This document shows positions 5,967-6,236 of a stretch of 6,236 bases of DNA, piece by piece. A program made the translations under genes and the position numbers. Under the pieces are notes generated by a model. That model saw nothing but the letters and a program-made list of their open reading frames with translations, was not told the origin of the DNA and ran no database searches. The stretch's first letter is position 1; each line of letters starts with the position of its first letter. This DNA is from Rhizobiaceae bacterium (lineage in GTDB: Bacteria > Pseudomonadota > Alphaproteobacteria > Rhizobiales > Rhizobiaceae). The DNA is taken from the NCBI GenBank assembly GCA_014380965.1, contig JACMIV010000126.1, positions 1-6,236 of the forward strand, in the 5' to 3' direction.

Positions 5967-6236
5967 AGGGCGACGGCTCTAACGTTCGGCGAAAAAACCC
6001 ATCCGGAATTTCCAGCCGATTTGTCAGAAGTTTCGCGCCGTGCCACAGCACGCTGATCGTTTTCCCGGTTCTGTAGCGAAATAGTGGAACATTGGTGCGC
6101 CGGTCAGAACAAAACTGCGAACACCTTCATCATTGAAATTGCTTACCAAAAATAATGGAAGACGACACGATGAGAGGAAAATGGAGGGGCTACGGCAGCT
6201 TTGCGCCTATTTCGTTGAAGAACTCGCCGACGAAGC
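5967..6236. other. 270-bp region with no supported gene
   Basis: Downstream of the amidase remnant the sequence loses amidase similarity abruptly and becomes more AT-rich from about 6100. Two short plus-strand frames stay open to the right edge. One starts at ATG 6170 (MRGKWRGYGS, with GGAAG 8 nt upstream). The other starts at ATG 6181 (MEGLRQLCAY, with AGAGGA very close). They are in different frames and neither is recognisable. At most one could be the start of a gene beyond the window. The abrupt end of the amidase suggests a deletion or insertion junction near 5966, but no terminal repeat can be proven from this side. Confidence 0.4.

Noticed and set aside
6067..6090. GGTTCTGTAGCGAAAT, reminiscent of an IS6-family terminal repeat
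   Set aside because: No partner repeat, target duplication or transposase is visible before the window ends. A protein search of the sequence to the right would decide it.
5962..6121. Minus-strand open stretch containing ISVLWHGAKLLTNRLE, faintly like IS66 TnpB
   Set aside because: The resemblance covers only about 25 residues, there is no start codon in a sensible place, and the stop falls inside the amidase remnant. It is too weak to call without a database search.

Overview
The window is a high-GC, densely coded stretch typical of an alphaproteobacterium, probably Rhizobiales-like. This is judged from codon use, the gene families and the tight operon packing; no rRNA or other taxonomic marker is present. 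It centres on a divergent intergenic region at 4265-4526.

Leftward (minus strand, read from right to left) runs an amide-responsive transport operon. It holds an AmiC-like cytosolic ligand sensor (3104-4264), an AmiR-like ANTAR antiterminator overlapping it by an ATGA junction (2460-3107), and a secreted UrtA/FmdD/AmiC-type ABC substrate-binding protein (1196-2428). These are followed by a LivH/UrtB-type permease (253-1125) and the N-terminal 82 codons of a LivM/UrtC-type permease that leaves the window at base 1. The ATPase genes would be expected beyond the left edge. By family knowledge the likely cargo is a short-chain amide, urea or a related compound, but the sequence cannot fix the substrate.

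The region in front of amiC carries a TTGACA promoter and a perfect 9+9 bp inverted repeat just upstream of the -35. Its leader can fold into two hexaloop hairpins, each with A at loop position 1 and G at position 4. The second hairpin overlaps a rho-independent terminator that ends about 16 nt before the amiC ATG. This is the layout expected of an ANTAR-controlled attenuator, so AmiR, gated by AmiC, probably antiterminates its own operon and the transporter.

Rightward (plus strand) lie a short-chain dehydrogenase/reductase (4527-5288) and a decayed amidase-signature enzyme (about 5339-5966). The amidase has two single-base deletions, two in-frame TGA codons at tryptophan positions, and no C-terminal half. 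A 15-nt segment of the amiC leader is nearly perfectly complementary to the ribosome-binding site of the dehydrogenase, which raises the possibility of RNA cross-talk between the divergent units. The last 270 bases contain no gene that can be supported.

Read together, this looks like an amide sensing and uptake locus with an RNA-based switch, whose adjacent catabolic amidase has been lost.
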